A stretch of DNA of 64,000 bases from Arthrobacter sp. JZ12 (lineage in GTDB: Bacteria > Actinomycetota > Actinomycetes > Actinomycetales > Micrococcaceae). The stretch is taken from the NCBI RefSeq assembly GCF_035189165.1, contig NZ_CP045246.1, forward strand, positions 1-64,000, in the 5' to 3' direction. Shown piece after piece: positions 18,663-28,471 of this stretch; the first letter of the stretch is position 1, and each line of letters opens with the position of its first letter. The position numbers and the translations under genes are program-made. The notes below the pieces were generated by a model. It worked only from the letters and a program-made list of their open reading frames with translations, was not told the origin of the DNA and did no database searches.

Positions 18663-20618
18663 GCCTTCCACCAGGTCTCCTACAAGGCTTCCGCCGCCCT
18701 GCCCGCCCTGCCCGCCCTGTCCCCTGCCGCGCCCGCGGTTGCCGGGCTCTTCGTCAGCTTCGGGTTCTGGTTCGGGGGAAGCCTCAGGGCTGGGTGACTC
18801 CTGCGGCTCTTCCGCCGGCGCTGCAGCGATGTAGATTACTACTTCGCTGCCCGGCGGAATGTCCGTCTCCGGCTCCGGTTCCTGCCTGACAATGAGACCG
18901 GGTTCGACGACAGTGTTTTCCTCCTCGACAACCCGCACGACCAGCGCGCGCGCAGGGTCCTCGAGGATGGCCCTGGCCTCGTCCTGTGTCAGGGCAATTA
19001 CCCGGGGAACCGTCACCAGGCCTGTTGACAGCACCAGGTTCACCTCGGAGTCGGCCGGTACTTCCGAACCGATTGCCGGCTCGGTTGCCACAACGCGCCC
19101 GGCCGGCACCGTTGCACTGTTGGTTTCGGACACCGTGCCACCACGCAGTCCGACGGATTCGAGCGCATCCCGGGCCGAGGACTCAGTCATCTGGAAGATC
19201 TCCTCAGGGATGACGCGGTTCGCCGGGCCCACTGAAATCCGCAGGGTGACGAGGGATTCAGGTTCGACCTCACTGCCGGCACCGGGATCGGTTCCGATGG
19301 CCAACCCTGATTCCACCTCGTCGTGGAAGCTGCGCTCCACCTGCGGCCGCAGGCCCACTGCTGTGAGTGCGTTGGTGGCCTCCGTTTCCGTCATCGATTC
19401 CACAGCCGGCACCGCCGTCAGTACGGGCTCCTGCGGCTGTGAGTTGAGCATGGCGAAAAGCGCGACGGCCCCACCCGTAAGGATCAGCCCCAGCAGCACC
19501 AGGAAGGCAGCGATCCAGCCCCGCCTGCGCGTCCGGCGTCGGTCCTCTGCGTCGGCGCGCCGTATCTCTGCTTCGGCACGAGCATCTGCCGCGCTGGGAG
19601 GAAAGCCGTCGTCGTCGTAATCCGTGTCAGTGTGCGGCACTGCGGCAATGCTTCCGCCGGCCAGGACCTTGGCCATCGCCCGGGTCTGGGGAGCGTCCGT
19701 GTCAGCATCGGATGCAGTACGGTGCACAGCCGTCAGTGCTTCGGTGGGCGCTGCAGGAGCTACGGGACGTATTCCTCTACGGGCATCGATAAGTGCAGAC
19801 CGGAAGTCCGCTGCGCTTTGGAAGCGCTGCGCCCGGTCCTTCTCAAGCGCGATGTGGACCACGGACTCAATCGCAGGGGGAATGGTGTCGTCCAGTTCGC
19901 GGGCAGGTGTCGGCGCTTCCCTGACGTGTTGGTACGCAACCGATACCGGGCTGTCTCCGACGAACGGCGGGCGGCCGGTGAGAAGCTCATAGAGTAGGCA
20001 GCCGGCGGAGTAGAGGTCGCTGCGGGCATCGACCGACTCCCCGCGCGCCTGCTCCGGGGAAAGGTACTGGGCGGTGCCGATGACCGCCTGCGTCTGCGTC
20101 ATGGTGGCGGCAGAGTCGGCGACGGCCCGGGCAATCCCGAAGTCCATGACCTTCACTTGCCCTTCGGGCGTGATCATGACATTCGCCGGCTTGATGTCGC
20201 GATGGACAATCCCGGCGCGGTGGCTGTATTCCAGGGCAGACAGGACACCCAGTATGTAGTCCACCGATGTCTCGAGGGTGAGCTCACCGGACTTCAACAG
20301 CTCGCGGAGGGTGCGACCCGCCACGTACTCCATGACGATGAACGGGACCCGTATATCGTGGTGGGCTTGCCCTTCGAGCTCCTCCTCACCGGTGTCGTAG
20401 ACGGATACGATCGTCGGATGGTTAAGCGCGGCCACGGCCTGGGCTTCGCGGCGGAAGCGGGACTGGAACAGCGGATCCCGTGCCAGGTCCTGACGCAGCA
20501 CCTTGATGGCCACGGTGCGGCCCAGACGGATGTCACGACCGAGGTGTACGTCTGCCATACCGCCGCGGCCGATCAGTTCACCCACTTCGTAACGCCCGTT
20601 AAGGATCTTCTGGCTCAC
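18651..20618 (-). CDS. pknB: Membrane Ser/Thr protein kinase PknB with PASTA domains
   Basis: This kinase senses peptidoglycan fragments and phosphorylates growth and division proteins. The cytoplasmic kinase domain (about 1-275) has GRGGMADV, the ATP-binding Lys in VAIKVL, HRDIKPANVM and DFGIARA. Its activation loop TMTQTQAVIGTAQYL is typical of PknB. A membrane helix (about 367-390) is followed by three extracellular PASTA repeats (about 400-600), then an acidic and Gly/Gln-repeat tail. GTG 20618 has GGAGG upstream. It is the last gene of the minus-strand operon beginning at fhaA. Confidence 0.95.
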   Translation of the reverse strand: MSQKILNGRYEVGELIGRGGMADVHLGRDIRLGRTVAIKVLRQDLARDPLFQSRFRREAQAVAALNHPTIVSVYDTGEEELEGQAHHDIRVPFIVMEYVAGRTLRELLKSGELTLETSVDYILGVLSALEYSHRAGIVHRDIKPANVMITPEGQVKVMDFGIARAVADSAATMTQTQAVIGTAQYLSPEQARGESVDARSDLYSAGCLLYELLTGRPPFVGDSPVSVAYQHVREAPTPARELDDTIPPAIESVVHIALEKDRAQRFQSAADFRSALIDARRGIRPVAPAAPTEALTAVHRTASDADTDAPQTRAMAKVLAGGSIAAVPHTDTDYDDDGFPPSAADARAEAEIRRADAEDRRRTRRRGWIAAFLVLLGLILTGGAVALFAMLNSQPQEPVLTAVPAVESMTETEATNALTAVGLRPQVERSFHDEVESGLAIGTDPGAGSEVEPESLVTLRISVGPANRVIPEEIFQMTESSARDALESVGLRGGTVSETNSATVPAGRVVATEPAIGSEVPADSEVNLVLSTGLVTVPRVIALTQDEARAILEDPARALVVRVVEEENTVVEPGLIVRQEPEPETDIPPGSEVVIYIAAAPAEEPQESPSPEASPEPEPEADEEPGNRGRGRGQGGQGGQGGGSLVGDLVEGLGG

Positions 20619-20639
20619 CTGGTGTTCCTCCGCCCTTGC

Positions 20640-22421
20640 CTACGGCTGGTCCTGGCCAGGAGGCGTCTCCTGGCCGGGAGGCGTTTCCTGGCCGGGACCG
20701 ACTGCCGGCGGTGCTTCTGTTTCGTCAGGACCGGACGAAACGACGTACCGGACCGCACTTCCCGGTTCGACCTCAGTACCCCCGGCCGGTTCAACCGAGA
20801 GCACCGTTCCAGCTTCCTCGTTCGAGGGCTCCGTCCCCGTCCGCTCGGCACGCAGTCCGGCATCGGCCAGGGCCCGCTGCAGTTCTTCTTCCGTGCCGCC
20901 TTCCAGGTTGGAGGGAACCTCCACCAGTTCGGGTCCTTCGATAAATGTGACGTCGATGGTGCTGCCGGGCGGGACGGTGCCTACCGGATTCACGTCGAGC
21001 ACGATGCCCACGCCGGCCTCATTCGAGCGCACGGGTACCCGGTTTACCGCGAGCCCAAGGTTGGAAAGCTCCGCGACAACCTGGTCGACCGGACGGCCGG
21101 CGAACTGTGCGGCGTCGATCTCGATCCCCTGCGGGGCTTCAGGCTCCTCGGTAGTGGGCGCAACGGTAGTGGGCTCGGCGCTAGGGCTCTCACTCTCCGA
21201 CGGCGAGGGCGAAGCAGAACGGGTGGTCGTGGCCGGAGCCGTTGGCTCGTCATCACCGCCCGTGAGCAGCGGGGCAAGCAGGAAGCCGGCCGCTGCCAGT
21301 GCTGCCAGCACCAGCAGGATGATCAGCGGAATCAGCCAGGGGCTGCGGCGCCGTTCTTCCTCCTCCTCACGCGGCGGCTGCTCGTCAATGTCCTCTTCGG
21401 TCCACTCCCTTGAAGCTGCGACTGCACCTGCGCCGGCCGCAGCACCGGCGCCTGCACCCGCCACGGTGGGCAGGGCCGACGTCGTGGGAGCGGCAGGAAC
21501 AGCGCGCGTGGCGCTGGTCGGCGCCGGAACCGGAGCAGTCAGGGGTCCCGTGGGATCGGAGAAGAGAAGCATTCCCGGTACGGCTGCCTCGGCTGCACGG
21601 ATGTCGTTGCGTCGAATGGCGGCAACGGCCTGGGCAAGCTGTTCCGCACTTGCGGGACGGTCTGCGGGATCTTTGGCCAACATAGAGGCGATGAGGGCAC
21701 GCACCGGATGCGGGATGCTCTGGGGAAGGTCCGGCGGAGCGTCATTGACCTGTGCCAGGGCGATCGCAATCTGGGACTCGCCGGAGAACGGGCGACGGCC
21801 CGCAAGAAGCTCATAGCCGATCACACCGAGGGCATAAATGTCACTCGCACCGGTTGCCGGCTGACCCGTTGCCTGCTCCGGAGCAAGGTACTGTGCAGTA
21901 CCCATGACCTGACCCGTTGCGGTCAGCGGAACCTGGTCGGCCAAGCGGGCGATGCCGAAGTCGGTGATCTTCACCCGGCCGTCCGGCATGATCAGAAGGT
22001 TGCCGGGCTTCACATCCCGGTGCACCAACCCCTGTTGGTGAGCTGCGCCCAGCGCGACAGCCGTCTGTCCGATGATGGAAAGAGTGCGGTCCGGCGAGAG
22101 GATGTGCTCGCGCTCGATGATGCTGGACAGGGGCTGCCCGGGCACCAGTTCCATGACCAGGTAGGCGGATCCGCCTTCCTCGCCATAATCGAAGACATTG
22201 GCGATTCCCTCGTGGTTCAGCAGGGCGGTATGACGTGCTTCCGCCCGGAACCGGTTGAGGAATCCTGGGTCGCCGGTGTACTCCTCTTTAAGGATCTTGA
22301 TGGCGACGATCCTGCCGAGCACCTGGTCGCGGGCCTTCCAGACCTCGCCCATGCCTCCAATGGCGATGCGATCAGTGAGCTGGAACCTGCCGCCTAACGT
22401 GATACCTGAAGTAGGCCTCAC
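20640..22421 (-). CDS. pknA: Ser/Thr protein kinase PknA-like, with two PASTA domains
   Basis: A 593-residue kinase with GGMGEVWKA, catalytic [10 protein letters not shown] and DFGIARL, a membrane helix near 372-390 and two C-terminal PASTA-like repeats (about 440-570). Mycobacterial PknA lacks PASTA domains, so the name rests mainly on position between pknB and pbpA. The extreme C-terminus is a tandem PPGQE repeat. Its GTG start overlaps the pbpA stop by four bases. Confidence 0.9.
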   Translation of the reverse strand: MRPTSGITLGGRFQLTDRIAIGGMGEVWKARDQVLGRIVAIKILKEEYTGDPGFLNRFRAEARHTALLNHEGIANVFDYGEEGGSAYLVMELVPGQPLSSIIEREHILSPDRTLSIIGQTAVALGAAHQQGLVHRDVKPGNLLIMPDGRVKITDFGIARLADQVPLTATGQVMGTAQYLAPEQATGQPATGASDIYALGVIGYELLAGRRPFSGESQIAIALAQVNDAPPDLPQSIPHPVRALIASMLAKDPADRPASAEQLAQAVAAIRRNDIRAAEAAVPGMLLFSDPTGPLTAPVPAPTSATRAVPAAPTTSALPTVAGAGAGAAAGAGAVAASREWTEEDIDEQPPREEEEERRRSPWLIPLIILLVLAALAAAGFLLAPLLTGGDDEPTAPATTTRSASPSPSESESPSAEPTTVAPTTEEPEAPQGIEIDAAQFAGRPVDQVVAELSNLGLAVNRVPVRSNEAGVGIVLDVNPVGTVPPGSTIDVTFIEGPELVEVPSNLEGGTEEELQRALADAGLRAERTGTEPSNEEAGTVLSVEPAGGTEVEPGSAVRYVVSSGPDETEAPPAVGPGQETPPGQETPPGQDQP

Positions 22422-23860
22422 CTATTCAACACCGCCTCTATAAGTCTCTTAGCGTTTGGACTGGTTAGCTGGGCACCGGTTGCGATGTCCACGTCCTGCA
22501 TGACGATGGAGACCACGACCTCGGGATTGTCGGCCGGAGCGAAGCCGGTGAACCACGCGTTGTCGCCCTGCTCAGGTACCTCTGCCGTGCCCGTCTTTCC
22601 CGCGACCTCAACGCCCGGTACGGCTGCGTTTCGCGCGGTACCGTTGTTCACCACATTGACCATCCAGTCTGTGAGCTGGTTGGCGTTCTCAGGGCTGAGT
22701 GGCTCACGGAAGACTTCAGGCTCAGGTTCTTCGATGATTGAAAGGTCCGCCCCCCGGACGGCCTTGACGAGATTCGGCTTCATGAGCACACCGTCGTTGG
22801 CGATAGCGGCGCTGACCATGGCGATCTGCAGTGGAGTAACCGCCACGCTGAACTGACCGATCGCTGACTGGGCGAGCTGCGCTTCACTCAATCCGGTTGG
22901 GAACTGGCTTGCGGCCACATCGACGGGGATACTGCTGGTCTCACCAAACCCGAATTCCTGGGCCTGTTCCAGCACGGTCTCCTCCCCGAGATCCCAGGCG
23001 ATCTGGGCGAAGGGCGTGTTGCAGGACTGCTCAAGCGCAAATTCCAGGTCAGCCTCGCTCCTGGCGGCGCAGCCGCCGGTGGTGAAGTTGGGAAGGCCGA
23101 CGTCGGTTCCCGGCAGATCGAGGACGGGGGGATTCGGGATGGTGGACTGGGCGTCGAAATTCCCGGACTCCAAGGCTGCGGCCGCTACAACGAGCTTGAA
23201 TACCGAACCGGGTGCCACCAGTGACTGGGTGGCCGGGTTGAAGTAGATGGAGAGACCGGGCACCTGGGACAGCTGCTCAATGTTGCCAACCACCGCACCG
23301 GTGTCATGAGCCGCAAGAAGGTTGGGGTCGTACGACGGCTTCGAAACCATTGCAAGGATATTGCCCGTATCCGGTTCCATAACCACGATCGAGCCCTGCT
23401 GGCCTTCAGGGATCATGTCCCAGGCCAATTGCTGGATCTGGGGATCAATGGTCAATTCCACTGACGCGCCCTGGGACTGGGCGCCCTGGAAAAGCCGCAC
23501 CATCTGGTCGATGAAGAGATCGTCGCTGGTCCCGGCCAACTCCTCATTCATCGCATTCTCCAGCTGGGTGGAGCCGTTGACCAGCGAGAAGAACCCGGTC
23601 AGGTGGGCGTACACCTCCGGCTGGTTGTACACGCGCTGATAGTTGAACTGGTCATCCGAGGCCACCGACTCAGCGATGGGGTTGCCGTCCACGAGGATTG
23701 CACCGCGGTTCCTGCCGTAATCCTGCAGTATCTGACGGGTGTTCCAGTCATTATTTTCAAGCGCGCTTGCCTCGAAGAACTGCACGTAGGTCAGAGAACC
23801 AAGCACCAGCGCGAACATGCTGATCGCCACTATCCAAGAGCGTCGGATGGCCTGGTTCAT
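22418..23860 (-). CDS. pbpA: Class B penicillin-binding protein (PbpA/PBP2-like)
   Basis: A membrane-anchored D,D-transpeptidase for peptidoglycan cross-linking, partner of RodA. The 480-residue protein has an N-terminal membrane helix, a dimerisation domain and a transpeptidase domain with the three motifs: SVFK (APGSVFKLV), SCN ([10 protein letters not shown]) and KTG (AGKTGTAEV). It overlaps rodA and pknA by four bases on each side, pointing to translational coupling. Confidence 0.94.
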   Translation of the reverse strand: MNQAIRRSWIVAISMFALVLGSLTYVQFFEASALENNDWNTRQILQDYGRNRGAILVDGNPIAESVASDDQFNYQRVYNQPEVYAHLTGFFSLVNGSTQLENAMNEELAGTSDDLFIDQMVRLFQGAQSQGASVELTIDPQIQQLAWDMIPEGQQGSIVVMEPDTGNILAMVSKPSYDPNLLAAHDTGAVVGNIEQLSQVPGLSIYFNPATQSLVAPGSVFKLVVAAAALESGNFDAQSTIPNPPVLDLPGTDVGLPNFTTGGCAARSEADLEFALEQSCNTPFAQIAWDLGEETVLEQAQEFGFGETSSIPVDVAASQFPTGLSEAQLAQSAIGQFSVAVTPLQIAMVSAAIANDGVLMKPNLVKAVRGADLSIIEEPEPEVFREPLSPENANQLTDWMVNVVNNGTARNAAVPGVEVAGKTGTAEVPEQGDNAWFTGFAPADNPEVVVSIVMQDVDIATGAQLTSPNAKRLIEAVLNR

Positions 23861-25269
23861 GCGCTGACCTCCCTGGTGTTGTCTATTGCCGGCGAATTCC
23901 GGCTCTTCTTGTCCTCCGGGAACGTCTCGTGGACCGGTCCGCGCACGGCCGGCCTACGCGCTGTTTCCGAAATGAGCAGCAGGACCGCGACGATGATCCA
24001 GTTGGCCAGCAGCGAGGATCCGCCGGCGGACATGAAGGGCGTGGTGAGACCGGTAAGGGGAATCAACCGGGTCACTCCGCCGATCACCACGAAGCACTGC
24101 AGGGCGATCGTGAAAGACAGTCCGCAGGCAAGCAGCTTGCCGAAACCGTCACGCGTGCCCAGCGCCGCCCTGAAGCCTCGCGAAATCAGGAGGACGTAGA
24201 GCAGGATGATGGCAAAGAGTCCGATCAGCCCAAGTTCCTCCCCCAAGGCTGCGATGATCATGTCGCTGTTGGCGTATGTAACGAGGTCCGGCCGGCCCTG
24301 TCCGAGGCCGGTTCCTGCCAGCCCGCCGTTGGCAAGGCCAAACAGCCCCTGCACAACCTGCCCACTACCGCCCGGGTTGCGGTTGAACACTTCGGGTTCG
24401 AAGGCGTTGATCCAGCTATCTATGCGTAGGGCAACGTGGCTGAAGAGCTGCAGCGCCACAAAACCGCCGACGGCGATCATCGCCAGACCGATCAGCACCC
24501 AGCTGACGCGGGAGGTGGCCACATAGATCATCGCCATGAAGAGGCCGAAAAAGAGAATCGAAGAACCAAGATCACGCTGGAAGATGAGAACCCCGATGCT
24601 CACCAGCCAGGCGGCGACCATCGGTGCCAAATCCCGGAAGCGCGGGAGCTGAAGAGGGCCCAGCTTCTTGCCGGCGAGCAGGATCAGATCGCGGTTAGTT
24701 GAAAGATAGCCGGCGAAGAATATAGCGAGGGTAATCTTGGCGACCTCGCCCGGCTGGAAAGTGCCTACACCAACATTGATCCAGATGCGTGCGCCGTTGA
24801 TCTCCACACCGAGCGGTGTCAGGGGCAGCAGGAGCAAGACCGCGCTGACGATGAGCGAGATATAGGTGAATCGCCGAAGGATGCGGTGGTCGCGGATCAC
24901 CAGGAGGGTAGCAATGGAGGCAGCAATTCCCACGCTGGTCCAGAGGAACTGGCTCGGTGCGATGGGCTGTCCCTGTTCGGGGAGCGCGAGGTCCAGACGA
25001 TAGATCATCGCAAGGCCTATGCCGTTCAGGGCAATAACGATTGGAAGCATGACTGGATCGGCATACTTTGCCCGGAAGCGCAGGACTATATGGAACACGA
25101 GTGCCAGGGCCGCGAGTGTGCCGCCCTGCGACCAGAACGCAGAGTCAAAGGGGTTGTCCTTGTCCAGCCCCACCAACCAGTTGGCGCCGATGGCCACCGC
25201 GAGGGCAACAAGGAGCAGTAGGGCCTCAACGTTCCGTCGAGACCGTGGGACCGTTAGTACGTCGCTCAT
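23857..25269 (-). CDS. rodA: FtsW/RodA/SpoVE family peptidoglycan glycosyltransferase
   Basis: A SEDS-family polymerase that extends glycan strands from lipid II during growth. The 470-residue protein has about 12 membrane helices, with family stretches FQPGEVAKITLAIFFAGYL, FQRDLGSSILFFGLF and the C-terminal LIPLTGLTTPFMSAGGSSLLANW. It forms a unit with the adjacent transpeptidase gene. Starts and stops overlap its neighbours by four bases. Confidence 0.95.
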   Translation of the reverse strand: MSDVLTVPRSRRNVEALLLLVALAVAIGANWLVGLDKDNPFDSAFWSQGGTLAALALVFHIVLRFRAKYADPVMLPIVIALNGIGLAMIYRLDLALPEQGQPIAPSQFLWTSVGIAASIATLLVIRDHRILRRFTYISLIVSAVLLLLPLTPLGVEINGARIWINVGVGTFQPGEVAKITLAIFFAGYLSTNRDLILLAGKKLGPLQLPRFRDLAPMVAAWLVSIGVLIFQRDLGSSILFFGLFMAMIYVATSRVSWVLIGLAMIAVGGFVALQLFSHVALRIDSWINAFEPEVFNRNPGGSGQVVQGLFGLANGGLAGTGLGQGRPDLVTYANSDMIIAALGEELGLIGLFAIILLYVLLISRGFRAALGTRDGFGKLLACGLSFTIALQCFVVIGGVTRLIPLTGLTTPFMSAGGSSLLANWIIVAVLLLISETARRPAVRGPVHETFPEDKKSRNSPAIDNTREVSA

Positions 25270-26807
25270 TGGACTCTCCCTCCACAGACGGCCGGGTCGC
25301 CCGGATCAGCTTCTGCGCCCGCCGATGGGCTCTCATCTGCCTCAGGCGAAGGACTCGGGGAGGCGGAGGCGTTCGGGGACGGCTCCGACGATTCTTCTGC
25401 CGACGCCGTGGCAGTTGGCGACGGGCTTGCCGACGGTTCCGGGTCACTGGCCGGTGGACAGGGAATGGCACGCAGCGCGCGCCGGAGATCCTCCACGATC
25501 TCCTGCGCGTGCTCAAGATCCCTTGCCGCCAGGGTGTTCTCCAGGCGGGTCCGCTGGAATTGCGGGAGGCTGGACACGGGGATGTCGGTGGTCTGGTCGA
25601 TATGGCTGAGCGAGATCGGTCCCAGCGTCTGCGCGACTCCGTTGTAGATGGCAACGCGATTGTCGAACGTCCCAACGTAGTAGCGCGTTTGCGTCCAGGC
25701 GTAGCCGAGGCCGAGCACTGCTACGAGTATGAGCGCCAACAGGCCGAGAGCCGCCGGGAGCAACCACCGACGACGCCGGGGCTCCTGGTCATCTTCCTGG
25801 TCTCCCTCACTGGAAGCAGCCGGCGCAGCCTTGTGTGTGAGCATCATCGCGGCACGGCGCTCCGTGGACCGCTGGGTAACGATCGGTATCTGGCCTGTCT
25901 CCGTGGCCAATGCGGCCGACCCGACCAGAGCGTGCGGGCGGGAGGACAGGTCCTCACGAATGACATCTGCCCGAATGGCTGCGCCTAGGACCTCATCGGC
26001 TTCGGTGCCGGCGTCCTTCTCTCCCGCGGCCTCGCGGGCGGGCGGCAGGGCAGTGAGGGCACCAGTGCGCAGGTCTTCAGGAGTGGCGGTATCGACGTCG
26101 ACCACCACGATGGTCACGTTGTCCGGAGACCCGCCTGCGAGCGTGAGCTCCACGAGCGTGTCCACGCAGGCTGTACGGTCCTTGGTGTTCCTCAGCACGT
26201 CCTCGATGGCAGCATCGCCAAGGACAGCGTTAAGCCCATCGGAGCAGAGTAGCCATCGTTCACCAGGCGCAGCGTCGAGTGTTGTGAGATCCAGCTCCGG
26301 GCTCGCGTCGACGTCGCCCAGCACACGCATCAGCACGTTCTTGTGCGGATGGATGTCTGCTTCCTCGGGCCTGAGTCGACCTTCTTCGATCAGCCGCTGT
26401 ACAAAGGTGTGGTCGACGCTGATCTGCTCGAAGACACCGTCCTTCAGCCGGTAGGCGCGTGAATCGCCGATGTGGGCGAAGAAGATCTTCTCGTCATGCA
26501 GGAGCATGGCAGTAACAGTGGTGCCCATGCCGGCGAGCTGCGGATTGGTACTCACCAACTCCGACAGGAGCGAATTGGCGGTTTGTATCTCATCCGCAAG
26601 GTGGGTGCCGGCGTCGTCCGTGTAGTCCTTGCGGTCAAGGTGCACCAGATCGAGCACGGTGGAAGCAGAGGCGATGTTGCCGCCGGCGTGCCCGCCCATT
26701 CCATCGGCAACCACAGCAAGATAGCGGCCCGCGTACGCCGAGTCATCGTTCTTGGATCGGACCTTGCCCACATCGGACCGGGCCGCGAACCTGAAGACCA
26801 GGGTCAT
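25266..26807 (-). CDS. pstP: PP2C-family Ser/Thr phosphatase PstP
   Basis: It dephosphorylates the kinases and their substrates. The PP2C domain (about 1-240) has the metal-binding motifs RSKNDDSAY, VADGMGGHAGG, HIGDSRAYRL and GGSPDNVTIVVVD. A long linker, one membrane helix (about 348-370) and an extracellular Ser/Pro/Glu-rich tail follow. At 513 residues it is membrane-anchored like mycobacterial PstP. It overlaps rodA by four bases. Confidence 0.94.
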   Translation of the reverse strand: MTLVFRFAARSDVGKVRSKNDDSAYAGRYLAVVADGMGGHAGGNIASASTVLDLVHLDRKDYTDDAGTHLADEIQTANSLLSELVSTNPQLAGMGTTVTAMLLHDEKIFFAHIGDSRAYRLKDGVFEQISVDHTFVQRLIEEGRLRPEEADIHPHKNVLMRVLGDVDASPELDLTTLDAAPGERWLLCSDGLNAVLGDAAIEDVLRNTKDRTACVDTLVELTLAGGSPDNVTIVVVDVDTATPEDLRTGALTALPPAREAAGEKDAGTEADEVLGAAIRADVIREDLSSRPHALVGSAALATETGQIPIVTQRSTERRAAMMLTHKAAPAASSEGDQEDDQEPRRRRWLLPAALGLLALILVAVLGLGYAWTQTRYYVGTFDNRVAIYNGVAQTLGPISLSHIDQTTDIPVSSLPQFQRTRLENTLAARDLEHAQEIVEDLRRALRAIPCPPASDPEPSASPSPTATASAEESSEPSPNASASPSPSPEADESPSAGAEADPGDPAVCGGRVQ

Positions 26808-26810
26808 GGA

Positions 26811-27287
26811 CTACGGCCTCAATTCGATGACCGTCTTACCGATCCGAATTGGTACTCCGGGCTCCACGGGAAGAGCGCGCGTGAGCTGATTGCCACCGAG
26901 ATAGGTCCCGTTGGTGGAGCCGAGATCTTCAAGGAACCAACGGCTTCCCTGGGGGAAGAGCCGGGCGTGGCGTCCCGAAGCGTAGTCGTCCTCCAGGACG
27001 AGTGTGGCTTCCTGCGCCCTGCCGAGCAGGATCGGGCTGGAAGCGAGGTCAAGGGTAGTGCCCTTGAGCGGCCCCTCGGTTACCACCAGTCGGCGGGCGT
27101 GAGCGCGCGCCGGCGGCTCCTCCACGAGTTCAGGGTTCTTCCGCGCCTGCCGGGGAGACGGCACGCCGGTACGGTTGCGGCGGCCCACCACGAGATCACG
27201 CCGAAGGGCACTGACAACGCTCAGCACCATGATCCAGATGAGGAGGAGGAAGCCGTATCTCAACAGCGTTACGGTCAGATCGCTCAT
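26811..27287 (-). CDS. fhaB: FHA domain protein FhaB
   Basis: The 158-residue protein has one N-terminal membrane helix (about 9-28) and a C-terminal forkhead-associated domain (about 80-150). The phosphothreonine-binding motifs are LLGR, SGRHARL and LGSTNGTYLGG. In mycobacteria the equivalent (FhaB/FipA) links kinases to the divisome. It lies two bases after fhaA and three before pstP. Confidence 0.92.
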   Translation of the reverse strand: MSDLTVTLLRYGFLLLIWIMVLSVVSALRRDLVVGRRNRTGVPSPRQARKNPELVEEPPARAHARRLVVTEGPLKGTTLDLASSPILLGRAQEATLVLEDDYASGRHARLFPQGSRWFLEDLGSTNGTYLGGNQLTRALPVEPGVPIRIGKTVIELRP

Positions 27288-27289
27288 GC

Positions 27290-28015
27290 TTAGCGGCCAC
27301 CGTTCTGCACGGGTACAAGTCGGAAGGTCATGCGGGTACGGCCCATAGTGATCACCGAACCATCTGTTAGCTCTGCCTCGCCCTGCACTCGCTGGCCGTT
27401 CACGTAACTCCCATTCGTGGACCCCAGGTCCACGGCGCGTGCCGAGCCCTCGTCGGTACGAATCTCGAGGTGACGGCGGGACACTCCGGTGTCGTCAATG
27501 AGGATGTCGGCCTCGGATGACCGGCCGAGCAGGACGGATCCGGGATTGAGCGAGTACCGCTGGCCGTTCAGGTCCAGGATGGCCTGGTAGCGGGTGGGCT
27601 GGCGGCTGGGCGCGCTGGGCGCAGGTCGACGTGCGGCGGCAGGCTGCTTCTCCGTAGCCGAATCAATCTCGAAATTGCCGGCCTTGAGGTTCGAGTCCCG
27701 GGTGAAAGAAACCCTCACGGGACCCTGGAGGGTGTAGTTCTGGCTGTTCACGTGTCTGATGACGACGTCGCAAAGCTCTTCCGCGAGCGGTGCGCCCCAT
27801 TCCTGGGCGAGCGTGAAATCGGAGTCCGAAAGACGGGTGGTGAAAACGTTGGGAGCAAGCGTGCGGCCCTGGGACACAGTCAGCGACCTGTTGTCGAGCT
27901 CGCGCCGCAGGGCGCTGGCAATCTCCACGGGCTGTACCTGCGATCGGGAACCAGTGGAAAAGGCGCCACGGACCATCTTCTCGAGCCCGCGCTCGACGTT
28001 ATCCAAAATGCCCAT
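27290..28015 (-). CDS. fhaA: FHA domain protein FhaA (DUF3662 plus FHA)
   Basis: First gene of the kinase/cell-wall operon. The 241-residue product has an N-terminal DUF3662 domain (about 1-120, starting MGILDNVERGLEKMVRGAF) and a C-terminal FHA domain (about 150-235) with LLGRSSEADILI, SRRHLEI and LGSTNGSYVNG. ATG 28015 is preceded on the minus strand by GAGGAGG, which decides the start over the upstream ATG at 28036. FhaA binds phosphorylated MviN in mycobacteria; the same role here is inferred. Confidence 0.94.
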   Translation of the reverse strand: MGILDNVERGLEKMVRGAFSTGSRSQVQPVEIASALRRELDNRSLTVSQGRTLAPNVFTTRLSDSDFTLAQEWGAPLAEELCDVVIRHVNSQNYTLQGPVRVSFTRDSNLKAGNFEIDSATEKQPAAARRPAPSAPSRQPTRYQAILDLNGQRYSLNPGSVLLGRSSEADILIDDTGVSRRHLEIRTDEGSARAVDLGSTNGSYVNGQRVQGEAELTDGSVITMGRTRMTFRLVPVQNGGR

Positions 28016-28271
28016 GTTCAACCTCCTCACCTGCATCTTTGGACTTCCGCACCGACCGGCACGAAAGCGCGCGAGAGCACGCCTGGTCGTTACTGTCTCT
28101 TCTCGATACTACTTGTGTGTCCCGGATAACCGGGCATCTTCATGCCGAATACTCATAACGCTTACGGCCTCCTCCAAGTTGCAGGACGTGGTGCGCATCA
28201 CCCGTTTAGGTGTTTTCGGCATGGCTCCGTTATGCTTGTTTCTGCTGTTCTAAAGGAACTATTCCAAACAC

Positions 28272-28354
28272 GCGCGAGTGGCGGAACGGCAGACGCGCTG
28301 GCTTCAGGTGCCAGTATCCGAAAGGGTGTGGGGGTTCAAATCCCCCCTCGCGCA
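28272..28354 (+). tRNA. tRNA-Leu (CAG anticodon)
   Basis: A class II tRNA with a long variable arm. The acceptor stem GCGCGAG pairs with CTCGCGC, and the anticodon loop TTCAGGT carries CAG at 28305-28307. The variable arm lies at about 28315-28327 and the T-arm contains GGTTCAAATCC. The roughly 255-base gap before it (from 28016) holds no gene I can support and should contain the tRNA and fhaA promoters. Confidence 0.95.
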
Positions 28355-28363
28355 CAATAAAGG

Positions 28364-28400
28364 GAAGTGCTCCGGTTTTCGCCGGAGCACTTCTGCTTTT
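28364..28400 (+). terminator. Rho-independent terminator after tRNA-Leu
   Basis: GAAGTGCTCCGG (28364-28375) pairs perfectly with CCGGAGCACTTC (28382-28393), with a TTTTCG loop and a trailing TGCTTTT. Confidence 0.88.
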
Positions 28401-28420
28401 AACCGGCGGTTGCGGCGATT

Positions 28421-28471
28421 CGGTTTCCAGCCCGGGTCGGCTTCCAACCCTGGTCAGCTTCCAGCACATGT
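28421..28471. repeat. Three imperfect 17-bp tandem repeats
   Basis: Three units at 28421-28437, 28438-28454 and 28455-28471 share the core GNTTCCANCC. They fill the gap between the tRNA-Leu terminator and the end of dnaE2. No function is evident. Confidence 0.5.

Noticed and set aside
18700-18725. A run of repeated GCCCGCCCT units near the end of pknB, at first taken for an intergenic repeat
   Set aside because: It is in-frame coding for the Gly/Gln tail of PknB (QGG repeats).
20157-21413. A 418-codon open frame on the + strand opposite the two kinase genes
   Set aside because: It is a shadow of high-G+C coding sequence. The opposite strand carries intact kinase and PASTA motifs, and the frame shows no recognisable domain or ribosome binding site.
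28272-28420. The tRNA-Leu 3' end as a possible integration site
   Set aside because: No integrase, no second copy of the tRNA end and no foreign-looking block follows; the next genes are a normal repair cassette.
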